Assembly: GCF_964340395.1 (NCBI RefSeq)
Contig: NC_135558.1
Span: 18,963,371-19,027,370, forward strand
Direction of reading: 5' to 3'
Source of the DNA: Glandiceps talaboti
Lineage: Eukaryota > Hemichordata > Enteropneusta > Spengelidae
DNA: 64,000 nucleotides
Of this stretch, positions 1 through 11,569 are shown piece by piece. The number at the start of each line of letters is the position of its first letter. The first letter of the stretch is position 1. The notes under the pieces are model-generated. The model was not told where the DNA came from and searched no databases. It was given only the letters and a program-made list of their open reading frames with translations. A program made the translations under genes and the position numbers.

Positions 1-414
1 GCAATCTTGCTCTTATTGGTTTCTGCATGGCTATATCAAACAAAGCCGTTGAACAGTAATTTGAAATGAGCTGTACACATTTTGAAACTTTTTGCATGAC
101 TTGCTTATTTATATAATCTTTTCATCGAATACTGACAATTGTAACCATTTAATTAAGGGTTATCATTTAGACAGTCATTATCGTGAATCGTTATCTGGGT
201 AGTCCGTGCACCAATTCTCAGTAACCTACATGTAAATCCAAGTACATGTAGTCTTGAACAATAACACTCTAACCTGCATGTACATTTACATGTAATCTGC
301 ATACTTCAATATATCAATATTTAGCTGTAAGTCAAAGCTTGGTAAGCTGTTATTACAAAAACAATTTCATAATATTGTTGCTAATAGAAGTTTGTTGACC
401 TGTGATTATTTACC

Positions 415-590
415 CTGGTGGGGGTTGTCCTATGGGGATAGTTATACAGGGGCAATTGTCCTACACGTATGGGGGCAGTTATCCCGGGGCAGTTGTCCTA
501 CTGGGGTAGTTATACAATGGCAGTTGTCCAACAGTTATCCTATGAGGGCAGTTACTGTATCCCAGTTATTCAGGGGCGGTCATCCAAGGG
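415..590. repeat. degenerate minisatellite, ~20 bp unit
   Basis: Variants of a unit resembling GGGGCAGTTGTCCTAC recur irregularly (for example GGGGATAGTTATACAG and GGGGTAGTTATACAATGG). An open frame of 117 codons spans it, but the translation is low in information and follows the repeat, so I do not call it coding. Confidence 0.6.
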
Positions 591-1211
591 GAAATGATCG
601 AACCCTTAGAACAATACTGCAAGTTATCAAGCTCATAAAGGTATATGATTGTGAAAATGAAATTCATCAACTTGTGAGCAGAAACCACACCCAAACCATT
701 TCTGTCAACAATACATTTTGTTTTCTAGGCTTACGTAACTCGTAAGTCAGTCTAAAAATTGTCATTGAAACATGGAATAGCTGGTAAATGTGCGACTAAT
801 ACAGTACCCCTGATATATGGTACAGTGTGAAGCTACCAGTAGATATATTTGCCTCTGGAAAATTTGTGATATTATTTTTACAGTCTTCAGCTAGTTCTCG
901 TAAATTAATTTTTTACTAATTTTATTCTACATTTAAGTCTGGTGTACAGTTTATGTACAAAATGGCATTTCAGTCACAACTCATTTTTGTGTTTTTGTTT
1001 TCCGTAACAGAATCGAAAATAATTAAAATTTCCAGGTTTATGATATTGCCATTTTACAATAAAACGTACCATCAATTTATCAATTCTAATGAAATCACTT
1101 GTCTACAAAAAAGAATAGCAATCTAAAAATAATATCCCTACTTTTTGTTCAGTCAATTAGTACCATACATGAACATGTACTTTGCTGTCTGGTACACGTG
1201 CATTAAAACGT

Positions 1212-1415
1212 TTACAATTCCTGTTAATGGGAACTGATTTAAATCAAATATCATCAAAACTTTCATGTTGATTCAGATATCAAAACACAAAACTAAAATA
1301 TTACACATTTATAAATTCCTGTTAATAGGAACTGATTTAAATCAAATATTCTCAAATCTTCCACGTCGCTTCAAATATCAAAATGACAAATCAAAATTGT
1401 CACACAGTCATATCA
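1212..1415. repeat. two-unit tandem repeat (~102 bp)
   Basis: The words ATTCCTGTTAATRGGAACTG and TTTAAATCAAATAT occur twice about 102 bases apart, each followed by a related 'AGATATCAAAA'-like stretch. This is a diverged direct duplication. Confidence 0.6.
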
Positions 1416-2195
1416 TATATTTTGGTGAATGATTAATAAAGTGATGGATCTCTGTTACTCATCACTGGGTTTTTTTTTTTAGACCAAAGTTCAATTTATT
1501 TTAAAGGTGGGGTATTTACTATTTGGCTATCTCTATTGACAGACAATTAGTCTTAGGCCTAGATATGGTGTTGCATGTGCTCTCAGTCACGTCCTCAAAC
1601 GATAAGGTCACGGCAACTATCAGTAGGGCGTTGACACAGATTATCCAGTTCACCGTAAACTCTGACCATTTCATTATGCCAAAGTTCCTTGACCACAGAA
1701 ATGACAGAAATTTGTATGACATCAAGGCTTAAGTGCACATATACATTATATACCGTGTACTCTATACACTTACAGTTAAACAAACCCCATAGTATATTTC
1801 CAATAGTTTTGATTTTAGGGAGCTGTCAAAATTTTTTTTAAGTACATGGTTTATATCTTTAAGGGTAGGGTAGGGGGGGGACGACTCAAAGTTATTCCTA
1901 TTGATTTCTACTGACTCATAAAGGGGATTGGTGATAAACATGTTTTTTTACAACAATACTCTAACTGTGTGATATCTGAAATGTCTTGACAATATGTTTG
2001 CTAATTTGATGATGGCCTGTTAACAGGGTCAAGGCTAGTCAGACTTTTTGATGAAATATGAATACATTTGTATTACGGAGATCATGATATGCTTTCTATG
2101 TTTGACAAACGGTTTGTGTCTTGCAGTGGATATGGACTTTAGTACTCTACTGTACATCTACAGAATTCAGACAAACATAAGAACTTCTTTTTACC

Positions 2196-2375
2196 AGCCC
2201 CCTGTAGTATAGTGGTTAGAGCTCTGAGGATGAGTATTCAGAAGGTCATGGGTTCAAATCCAACTTGAAACAGGTGATTTTCTGTGACCGAAACAAACCC
2301 AGGGTGAGTGCTCTACAGACTTGATGGGGTAGGTTGTATCACTCAGCCTTGTATCTCACTTACAAGCTCAGTGTG
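2196..2375 (+). mobile_element. tRNA-derived SINE fragment
   Basis: An A-box-like TAGTGGTTAGAGC (about 2211) and a B-box-like GGGTTCAAATCC (about 2251) are spaced as in a tRNA gene. They are followed by a non-tRNA body. The cloverleaf is not intact, so this is a tRNA-derived SINE head and not a functional tRNA. It is followed by a run of about 18 G (2382-2399). Confidence 0.5.
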
Positions 2376-2989
2376 AATTTGGGGGGGGGGGGGGGGGGAG
2401 TTCCTGGAGTAATGACTCAAGCAGTTAGAACAAATACCCATATGGAGCCCACAGGTTCTATATGTTGCTGGGCGCCTGGGTGACTCTGGGATAGACTGTG
2501 GACTGACCGGGAAAGCCTTGACAGTTCCACAGTGGTGTGATAACAAGCACAGCACATGCGGCACAGCCCTGTCACGTGGTCCCAAACCTGAATGGAGTTC
2601 TGTAGTATTGTGAGCATATGTGTATATACGTGTATGTATACATGTACATGTATATACAAAAAAATCGCTGGATGCAATTCTGAGGACAAATCTAATATAA
2701 ATATATAAAAGAAAAAAAAATCTCTTTGGATGACCAAGCTGTGTTGAATGTTTCCTATATACAATGTAAAAGTAAACGTTCACCAAACTTATTTGTGAAA
2801 ATATTTAGTTCATCAAATTTTATGAATATATGAATATGTAATGCTATGTGAGAAAAGGTAGCATAACACCACACCCAGTCTAATAAATAAGTTAACAGAT
2901 ATATAAATTGGTAAACAGAGATTGACCTGAAGAGACCTTCAATCCATATTGATAATCTATTAACATTATAGATTGATGTATATATGTAG

Positions 2990-3065
2990 ATAACCAATTT
3001 ACAAAATGTATGCAAATATTCTAGCAACATGACCACGCCCCTAGTAACTGTATTTAGCACTAACA
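2990..3065 (+). repeat. dispersed repeat with ATGCAAAT and CTAGCAAC
   Basis: Contains AAAATGTATGCAAATATTCTAG followed by CAACATGACCACGCCCCTAG. The same block recurs at about 40540-40585 and, in tandem, at about 50610-50870. The terminal half is RFX half-site-like (CTAGCAAC). Confidence 0.5.
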
Positions 3066-3979
3066 CCAAGATTTTCAATAGGCCATAACAACAAAGTGTG
3101 ATGCCTCCAGAACTCCTTAGATTGCTAGCTTTGTGTAAGCGTCTGGTATTACATTTGAAAACTACATATAGGATAGTGTAGACATTTAAACCTAAATTTC
3201 CAAACTGTTATTGTGCTTATTGAGTTGTTAGCGTCAGCCCTGAATGTACATGTATTAGAACTGCGCTAGCTACATGTAAATGGCATGGCAAGCCATTCCA
3301 TCTGTGTGAGATTTACCCATTTCATTTACACAGCCAGGCTCTTCAGTTAGTAAACATTGACACCCTAGGCGTAACAATATTTGTAAGATGTTTGCATCAT
3401 CCATAGAAAAGGACAATCTCAGACATCATCACCTAGTTCCATTACCGAATCATCATAAGTGTCGTACACATTCCAATAAAAAAGTCACTTTCAAGTGAAG
3501 GACAAAGCGAAGAGAAAACAGTCCTGTTGTATATAGCATTAGGTTGGTTGAGTATTTTGGTATGTCGACATTTGTTTGTTTGTTTGTTTGTTTATCGTTG
3601 TTTATTTTAATACTATTTTCTGTGTACCTCGTACATGTAGATGACATTTTAATTTTAATCATTTTACCCTGTGATTCTACTAGTCCTTTACAACTTTTAG
3701 GACTTGTTTTATTGATCAACTTTAATTGTTTTTGTTTTCTTAACATGTTTATTTTACTGATATGTGAACTCAAGCAATTTGACCATTTCATTTTGTCACA
3801 ATTTTGTTTGAATAAACCATGATTATAATTATTATTTTTGAAATCTACTGTCAGTGTCAGTGTTTACATGTAAATGTCATTATCATAAATACAATTCACG
3901 GAAGAATACTGTTAGTGTATTTATTTTGGCACACACACATTTTAACTGAAATACACGATTGTACAATTGTTCACATGTT

Positions 3980-5125
3980 GGGAGAGACAAGTACATTGTA
4001 CAGTATTTGGGGGAGACAAGTACATTGTACAGTATTTGGGGGAGACAAGTACATTGTACATTATTTGGGGGAGACAAGAACATTGTACATTATTTGGGGG
4101 AGACAAGAACATTGTACAGTATTTGGGGGAGACAAGTACATTGTACAGTATTTGGGGAGTCAAGTACGTTGTACATTATTTGGGGGAGACAAGTACATTG
4201 TACATTATTTGGATGAGACAAGTACATTGTACAGTATTTGGGGGAGACAAGTACATTGTACAGTATTTGGGGGAGACATACATTGTACAGTATTTGGGGG
4301 ACAAGTACATTGTACAGTATTTGGGGGAGACATACATTGTACATTATTTGGGGGACAAGTACATTGTACATTATTTGGGGAGACAAGTACATTGTACATT
4401 ATTTGGGGGAGACAAGTACGTTGTACAGTATTTGGGGGAGACAAGTACATTGTACATTATTTGGGGGAGACAAGTACATTGTACAGTATTTGGGGGAGAC
4501 AAGTACACTGTACATTATTTGGGGGAGACAAGTACATTGTACAGTATTTGGGGAGATAAGTACGTTGTACATTATTTGGGGGAGACAAGTACATTGTACA
4601 GTATTTGGGGGAGACAAGTACATTGTACAGTATTTGGGGGAGACAAGTACATTGTACAGTATTTGGGGAGACAAGTACATTGTACAGTATTTGGGGGGGA
4701 CAAGTACATGTACAGTATTTGGGGGAGACAAGTACATTGTACAGTATTTGGGGGAGACAAGTACACCATACAGTATTTGGGGGAGACAAGTACACCATAC
4801 AGTATTTGGGGAGACAAGTACATTGTACAGTATTTGGGGGGGACAAGTACATGTACAGTATTTGGGGGGGACAAGTACATTGTACAGTATTTGGGGGAGA
4901 CAAGTACATTGTATAGTATTTGGGGGAGACAAGTACATTGTACAGTATTTGGGGGAGACAAGTACATTGTACAGTATTTGGGGGAGACAAGTACATGTAC
5001 AGTATTTGGGGGAGACAAGTACATTGTACAGTATTTGGGGGAGACAAGTACATTGTACAGTATTTGGGGAGACAAGTACATTGTACAGTATTTGGGGGAG
5101 ACAAGTACATTGTACAGTATTTGGA
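3980..5125. repeat. 29-bp minisatellite, ~39 copies
   Basis: Near-perfect tandem array of a 29-base unit: a run of four to six G, then AGACAAGTACATTGTACAGTATTT (split here as AGACAAGTACATTG and TACAGTATTT). Units vary mainly in G-run length, CAGT versus CATT, and occasional 3-5 base deletions. Each unit contains the inverted repeat GTAC-ATT-GTAC. Because 29 is not a multiple of 3 and the unit lacks stops in most frames, long false open frames appear on both strands (up to 391 codons). I reject them as genes. Confidence 0.97.
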
Positions 5126-5139
5126 TATTGTGCATGAAC

Positions 5140-7370
5140 TAATTGCTTGCATCTTTGAAGCATAATCCAGGCAAAGTTCATGAACAATAATACTCTTGGG
5201 GATTGGTGTATGTACATTTTTTTGTAAGCAGCATTCAATTTGCACCTTTGAGGTGTCCACAGAGCATCTCATTAATGGTGCATCAAGTTAACAATGCATC
5301 AGCATCTCACATTGCAAGATAGCAGAGTACATGATTATTACTAAGTCACAAAGCATGTGCGCATAAAGTGCTGTTTATTTTGTATCAGAGATACAAGCAT
5401 GGTTGTTCCATGCAGATGCTTTGATGATGCAACAACAACAGACTGAGTGCATCAATGCATAGTTAGCACCCCAATTGTGCAAGAATGATCCTTTTGTGGT
5501 GCGCGCACTCAGGTGATGTTTTATGTGAGCTGCACTGTACATATATCAGGAAACTATATGCGTTATATTTTCTCCAGGGAGTTGCGAGGAAGTGAAATGG
5601 ATTCTCACACTTCCATAGATCGGTGCCAGGAGTATTAATTATCTGCAGCTGGCATTCTCTGGAGAATAGCCGATTTATAAATACATTTTATTATTATTCT
5701 CGCCATCTGAGTCTCGCTTCATCAAAACCCTTTAACACAATTTGTAACCCAAGCTCATAAACAAACTTTGCTCATTTAAGCCAACACCCTCCCCTCCCTT
5801 CCCCTCCCTTCCCCTGTCGAAACAAATGAATTTCATTTATTGACCATGTGTGATATCGTGTGATTGTCCCTTCGGAAGGATCATGGGAGGTATTCTGGAT
5901 GCCAATGGGGTCTTTAACTTAACCATGTCTGGTTAAAGTCCTGCAACCGGCACAAAAAGTTGTTCATCAAATCAGTGAACCCCAACTGTTACAATTTCAC
6001 CAACCACATTTCAAATATCTCAGTCTATACAAACCGAAAGACAGGTGGATAACAGAGCCCATCATTACAGCACAACAATGTAACCTTGACAGTGAGATAC
6101 ATTGCTACTCATGCACAAGCCAGATTCAATGAAAAATATGGAATATATACTTTGGTCATTCTACGTGTAGGTCATGCCAATGTACATGTAAGTGTATGTC
6201 ACAGCAACACGCATCTCCATCAGTGGTTCTGCTATGAATGAAATATGAGTCAAAATATTCAAAATTACCATTACGTTCCCCGATTTTTTTTTTATATTAC
6301 TGGCAATGGTATAATTATATTATTCCTCAATATTTTTCTTCATTCAGCCAGAAAATACTTCTAACCTAAGGGTTGTCACTACTTGTCTATCAACTCATAA
6401 TAACAAAGACCCCTTAGGTCACTTGTATTTTCCTTGGCTTAATGAAGAAAAATATTTGGGAATTACACTCTAATTATAAATCTTTCTTCACACCTTTACA
6501 GTTTGTCAACAGTAAAATTACACAAACAAAGCTAATGACCATTTGTGCATTTATTTACTATTGTCACGACATAGGGGCCTGTAATATTTCATAGATTATT
6601 GTTTTCCCGGTCTACAAACTAAATATAACAACCCTTTGACTATATATTCCTACCTGTAAGGAGAAAAGAGTCTACTGGTATAGAGATTGATACATTTGAA
6701 GCAGCAGAATTCGTACGATATTTTCCTAAGAAAATGGCAATCTGAGCAATAATACGTCCCCCTGTGCGTCAAGCCGTTAACTTGGCAATTTCATTAAATC
6801 AAATATGTCAGATGAAAAACTTACAAAAAGAGCCAATTAAAGTAAATATACTGACTAAAAGGTTAACACTTTAATTACAGCCAAGCTTAGTCATTTACAT
6901 AGTTCTGCTAAATTCTAGCCACGAAATGAAGCCTTTTCAAATAATCTTGATGGTGTCAGAAAATGGTGTACGTTGGTCAGAATTTTATTTCATTGTATAC
7001 TAAATTCTTAAAGATTACATTTGTACTTTGACCTCAAGGTAAGATACTCGACAGTCATAATACATTGTTTCTCTCTGGAATACGATTTTTTTTAAAAAGT
7101 GACTACAGAATAGGCAAAGGCATGAAGATGTACACGGAAATAGAAGTAAATTGTTACCATATTTTACCATTTTTTAAAATTAGGGTCGGTCAGGTTATTG
7201 GAAGCTCTCTTTTAATTTGGCCTATATTTGTATTATTGGCTAACTAATTCTGTCCAATAGAGTGATACACACTAATTATTGTTTAGATTTCTCAATACAT
7301 TCTCAATGCTATGCTGTTTACAGGAAACGATCTTTCCCCAAAGGTTCTGGCTGTATGTACATTGTACCTG
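5140..7370. other. intergenic, foldback repeat only
   Basis: No coding exon recognised. A foldback repeat at about 6120-6490 is listed separately. The remainder is AT-rich with TACATGTA words. Confidence 0.6.
6120..6490. mobile_element. foldback repeat family F1, copy 1
   Basis: Shares order and sequence with about 14480-14810. Both contain ATATGAGTCAAAAT, then CAATATTTTTCTTC with a nearby GGAAAATACTT-like word. After a short loop comes the inverted arm CTTGTATTTTCC with GAAGAAAAATATT. Arms are about 35-45 bases and flank CCTAAGG...CCTTAGG. No protein is encoded. The structure fits a non-autonomous foldback or MITE-like element. Confidence 0.6.
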
Positions 7371-7449
7371 TAGGGAAAAGACCCTGCAAATAAACCTGTG
7401 TTGGTACAAGTGTATTTTGGGAATGATGTACATTGTTATATATGTAATA

Positions 7450-7803
7450 TTAAAGTGGCCATATGGATGAGAATTTGGTATTTATTTTGAATTTTTATTT
7501 GATAAAACAGCTTCACTATGTTTTTCTACTTGAAAAAATAATGTGAAATAACATATACCAAGTCCATGTCACATCTCAATAAACGGCAAAACATTAAACA
7601 ATGTGTAAAATGTTTGTTATTGTACGTACAATAACAAACTTTTTATACTTTTTGCATCTTTTTGCAATGTATTAAGTTATGAACATGAACTTGGTATATG
7701 TTATTTCACATTATTTTTTCAAGTAGAAAAACATAGTGAAGTTGTTTTATCAAATAAAAATCCAAAAATGAATACCAAATTCTCATCCATATGGCCACTT
7801 TAA
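7450..7803. mobile_element. piggyBac-like MITE with TTAA target duplication
   Basis: Begins TTAA (7450-7453) then AGTGGCCATATGGATGAG and ends CTCATCCATATGGCCACT then TTAA (7800-7803). The 346-bp body has inverted arms of more than 110 bp, including an ACATATACCAAGT word and its mirror ACTTGGTATATGT, and no coding capacity. TTAA duplication is typical of piggyBac-superfamily transposons. The paralogous site in the right duplication copy (9710-9713) has a single TTAA, directly showing the empty site. Relatives occur at about 32170-32527, 50332-51132 and 61290-61640. Confidence 0.9.
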
Positions 7804-8063
7804 TAACTACATCATGTAATTTATACCACTAAAATGTTATCTTTCAAAATGTCGGATTAATTTGCTCTCAAAAATGTGTCTTTCCCTCATCACCACAATG
7901 TGTGGCGTATGCACAGCAAAAGAAGTCTGCCAGCTTGCTCTTTATTAGACTCTCTCACCAGTCCTCAGGAGCATTGCTATTAGCTGCTACATATGTACCA
8001 ATATATACCGAATAATTGTACTAGAATATCCTTGTACTGTGGGCCCTCATTGACTACATGGGG

Positions 8064-8112
8064 CTAATTCAATTCAATTCAGTTCAATTCAATATAACTT
8101 TATTTATCCCAA
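8064..8112 (-). mobile_element. retroposon 3' tail (AATAAA plus TTGAA repeats)
   Basis: Read on the minus strand this is GGGATAAATAAAGTTATAT followed by repeats of TTGAAT/TTGAAC. It resembles the 3' end of a non-LTR retrotransposon with a polyadenylation signal and short tandem tail. The same tail is present in the right duplication copy at about 10003-10028. Confidence 0.4.
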
Positions 8113-9636
8113 AATGGGCAGTTAACAAAATCAGTTGTTGACAACGACTTCGTGTTATTACAACACCCCGAGCATCACAGTAACACGTCAACAAATGTAC
8201 AATCATGTAGATGATGAGGGCCCACAGTACAGTACAATTATGCAGTAGATATCAGTACATACAAAACAGCCCTTTTAGCAATGTGATGCTCCGAGGACTG
8301 TGAGAGAGTCTAGCTCTTTATGCAACATTTGTATACCTTATCAATTACTGCAATCACATACAAGTCACGCTACATTTGTATTTGCTATAAGGGCTACACC
8401 ATTTGATTGGGAGTGGAGGATTTTCAAGAGAGATAAAATTGTCGCCGGCTAAAAACAGGAAAAAAAAACATCTAGTGACCAACTCAAGAAGACGTACAGC
8501 ATAAACAAATTACAAAAAAAAAATTTCTGTACCCCTACTTGGAAAAAAAAATTGATGTGTAGATGCTCTCAAAAAAAAAAATTGTCATGGTGGTTGAAAA
8601 AAAATTTGTTGGTGGGTCCAATCCTCCTGTCCCATCCCCCCCCCCCCAGAAATTGAATGGTTTACCCCAAAGAACCACCAGATAGGTACTACTCTATGGT
8701 CTACCTGAAATTTAATGGTTTACCCCTAAAAAACCACCAGATAGGTACTACTATGGTCTATTTTTAGTCAATTTTAACAACTTAAGATTAAAATACCGAT
8801 GAAAATTTATCTCAATACAAGGACAGTGATTTAAAAATTCACAAATTTGTCTGAAAGATCCAGTGTCCAACTATAGTACATGTAGTAACTAGTAGGGTGG
8901 TGGTGAGTGTTTACATGAGTGGACTGGACCTTTAACAGACTAAATAACAAATCAAAACTGAGAACAAAATGTAAGTCAGACAACCTATGCCCTACTTGGT
9001 ATCACTCTGTCTATAGCGTTCACCATTTTTAGTGTAATCAATTTTTGCTGTTTGATACTATTGATGTTTCAGGTTTTTCTACTGATGCCCTTATTTTGAG
9101 GAGATAACTTTGTTTGCCATAACTGTTAATATCTTTTGTTACTCAGTGTATATTTACGCATACATTGTGGTACATTGAGATGTACATGACTGTTTATTGG
9201 TGTACACATGCAGTCATCTGTGTAGTGTACATGTACATGCCCTCTAATGAAAGGCAAAGAAGTTTGCTGTCAAATTGGGAATCAAAATGATAAAAACTGT
9301 GTTTTCTTATGGGTCGATCACCACATAAGAGATACAACAATACTACGTTTTGGTATGTCATGAGAAATTGCTGTGCATCAGTGGTGTATAGAAATTTTGG
9401 CTTTTGTGAAAGTGTATCTGTATTGGAATTAATTTACCGACTTTCCTTTTAAACTGTACAGCTGATAAATGTCTTTGGCAGTCTTCCCTCAGTGATACAT
9501 CAAAAGACAATACCCACTGTGTTTACATACTCAAAGCATCTCTACTGTTTACATTTGTAAACACTACCAAGACAACAAGTTTTATAATCTAAACAGTGTT
9601 TAGATGACTGCAAATGAAAGGCAAATGACTGTATGT

Positions 9637-11562
9637 GGGAAAAGACCCTGCAAATAAACCTGTGTTGGTATTTTGGGAATAATGTACATTGTTATTTATA
9701 TATGTAATATTAATAATTACATGTACATCATGTAATTTATACCACTAAAATGTTATTCTTCTAAATGTCGGATTAATTTGCTCTCAAAAATGTGTCTTTT
9801 CCCTCATCACCACATTGTGTGGCGTACGCACAGCAAAAGAAGTCTGCCAGCTTGTTCTTATTAGACTCCCAAACCAGTCCTCAGGAGCATTGCTATTAGC
9901 TGTTACATATGTACCAATATATACCGAATAATTGTACTAGAATATCCTTGTACTGTGGGGGCCCTCATTGACTACATGGGGCTAATTCTATTCAATTCAG
10001 TTCAATTCAATATAACTTTATTTATCCCAAAATGGGCAATTAACAAAATCAGTTGTTGACAGCGACTTCGTGTTATTACAACACCCCAAGCATCACAGTA
10101 ACACGTCAACAAATGTACATGTAGATGATGAGGGCCCACGTTTTTCAGTACAATTATGCAGTAGATATCAGTACAGTGAAGATACAAAACAGCCCTTTTA
10201 GCAATGTGATGCTCAGAGGACTGTGAGAGAGTCTAGCTCTTTATGCAACATTTGTATACCTTATCAATTACTGCAATCATAAGTCATGCTACACTTGTAT
10301 TTGCTATAAGGGCTACACCATTTGATTGGGAGTGGAGGATTTTCGAGAGAGATAAAATTGTCACCGGCCAAAAGCAGGAAAAAAAAAATTTCATGACCAA
10401 CTCAAGAAAACAGCATAAAAAATTTACACAAAAAAATAAAACGTGCTGTACCCCTACTTGGAAAAAAGAAATTGCTTTCATGGCGGTTGAAAAACAAATC
10501 TGTTGTTGGGTCCAAATCCTCCTGTCCCATCTGACCCCCCCCCCCTGAAATTGAATGGTTTACCCCTAAAGAACAACCAGATACATGTACAATATGGTCT
10601 ATTTTTAGTCAATTTTAACAACTTACGTCTAAAATACTGATGAAAATTTATCTCAATACAAGGACAATGATTTCAAAATTCACAAATTTGTCTGAAAGAC
10701 CCAGTGGTTGTTTCTTCTTACAAATGCACTGTAGTAGTCCAACTACATGTATAGTACATTTAAAACTAGTTGGGTGGTGGTGATGTTTACATGAGTGGAC
10801 TGGACCTTTCAGACTAAATAGCAAATCAAAACTGAGAACAAATTGTAAGTCAGACAACCTATGCCCTACTTGGTATCAATCTGTAGTGCTCACCATTTTT
10901 AGTGTAATCAATTTTTGCTGTTTGATACTATTGATGTTTCAGGTTTTCTACTGATGCCCTTATTTTGAGGTGATAATCTTTTGTTTATATGTACTAGCTA
11001 TACATGTACATACATTGGGGTACATTGAGATGTACATGACTATTTATTGGTGTACACATGCAGTCATCTGTGTAGTGTACATGTACATGCCCTCTAATGA
11101 AAGGCAAAGAAGTTTTCTGTCAATTGGGAATCAAAATGATAAAAACTGTGTTTTCTTATGAGTCACCACATAAGAGATACATCAAGAATAATACCAATTT
11201 TGGTATGTCATTAGAAATTGCAGTGTGTCAGTGGTGTATAGAAATGGCTTAGAGGGTAATATTGTTCACCACAAGGAGACAACAATACTAAATTTCGGTA
11301 TGTCATGAGAAATTGCTGTGTGTCAGTGGTGTATAGAAATTTTGGCTTTTGTGAAAGTGTATCTGTATTGGAATTAATTTACTGACTTTCCTTTTAAACT
11401 GTACAGCTGATAAATGTCTTTGGCAGTCTTCCCTCAGGGATACATCAAAAGACAATACCCACTGTGTTTAAACACTCAAAGCATCTCTACTGTTTACTTT
11501 TGTAAACACTACCAAGACAACAAGTTTATCTAAACAGTGTTTAGATGACTGCAAAACAATGC
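9637..11562. repeat. tandem duplication, right copy
   Basis: Right partner of 7373-9636. It keeps the uninterrupted TTAA at 9710-9713 where the left copy has the MITE. It also contains a short internal local duplication around 11165-11345, where the 'GGTATGTCAT...GAAATTGC' word occurs twice. No coding exon is supported. Confidence 0.9.
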
Positions 11563-11569
11563 CCCACAC

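Larger units (their letters stand above)
1..2190. other. intergenic, no gene seen
   Basis: AT-rich sequence without a convincing coding exon. It holds a degenerate G-rich minisatellite (about 415-590) and a two-unit tandem repeat of about 102 bp (about 1212-1415), listed separately. Short open frames here lack splice context or recognisable domains. Confidence 0.6.
7373..9636. repeat. tandem duplication, left copy
   Basis: Colinear with 9637-11562. Shared landmarks in order: GGGAAAAGACCCTGCAAAT (7373 / 9637), CAGTCCTCAGGAGCATTGCT, TAACTTTATTTATCCCAAAA, TGATTGGGAGTGGAGGATTT, GTGAGTGT-like segments, and GTTTAGATGACTGCAAA at the ends. The left copy carries an extra 350 bp MITE (7450-7803). The copies differ by scattered substitutions and small indels, so the duplication is not very recent. 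No gene lies inside. Confidence 0.9.

Noticed and set aside
392-745. 117-codon open frame near the left edge
   Set aside because: It spans the degenerate G-rich minisatellite and shows no domain or conserved pattern.
2196-2260. Possible functional tRNA gene
   Set aside because: A- and B-box words are present, but acceptor and anticodon stems do not pair convincingly; it better fits a SINE head.
3819-5272. Several long open frames (up to 391 codons) on both strands with repeats such as GDKYIVQYLGETSTLYSIWG
   Set aside because: They are translations of the 29-bp minisatellite rotating through all frames. Similar frames exist on both strands and the frame follows the repeat, not any gene structure.
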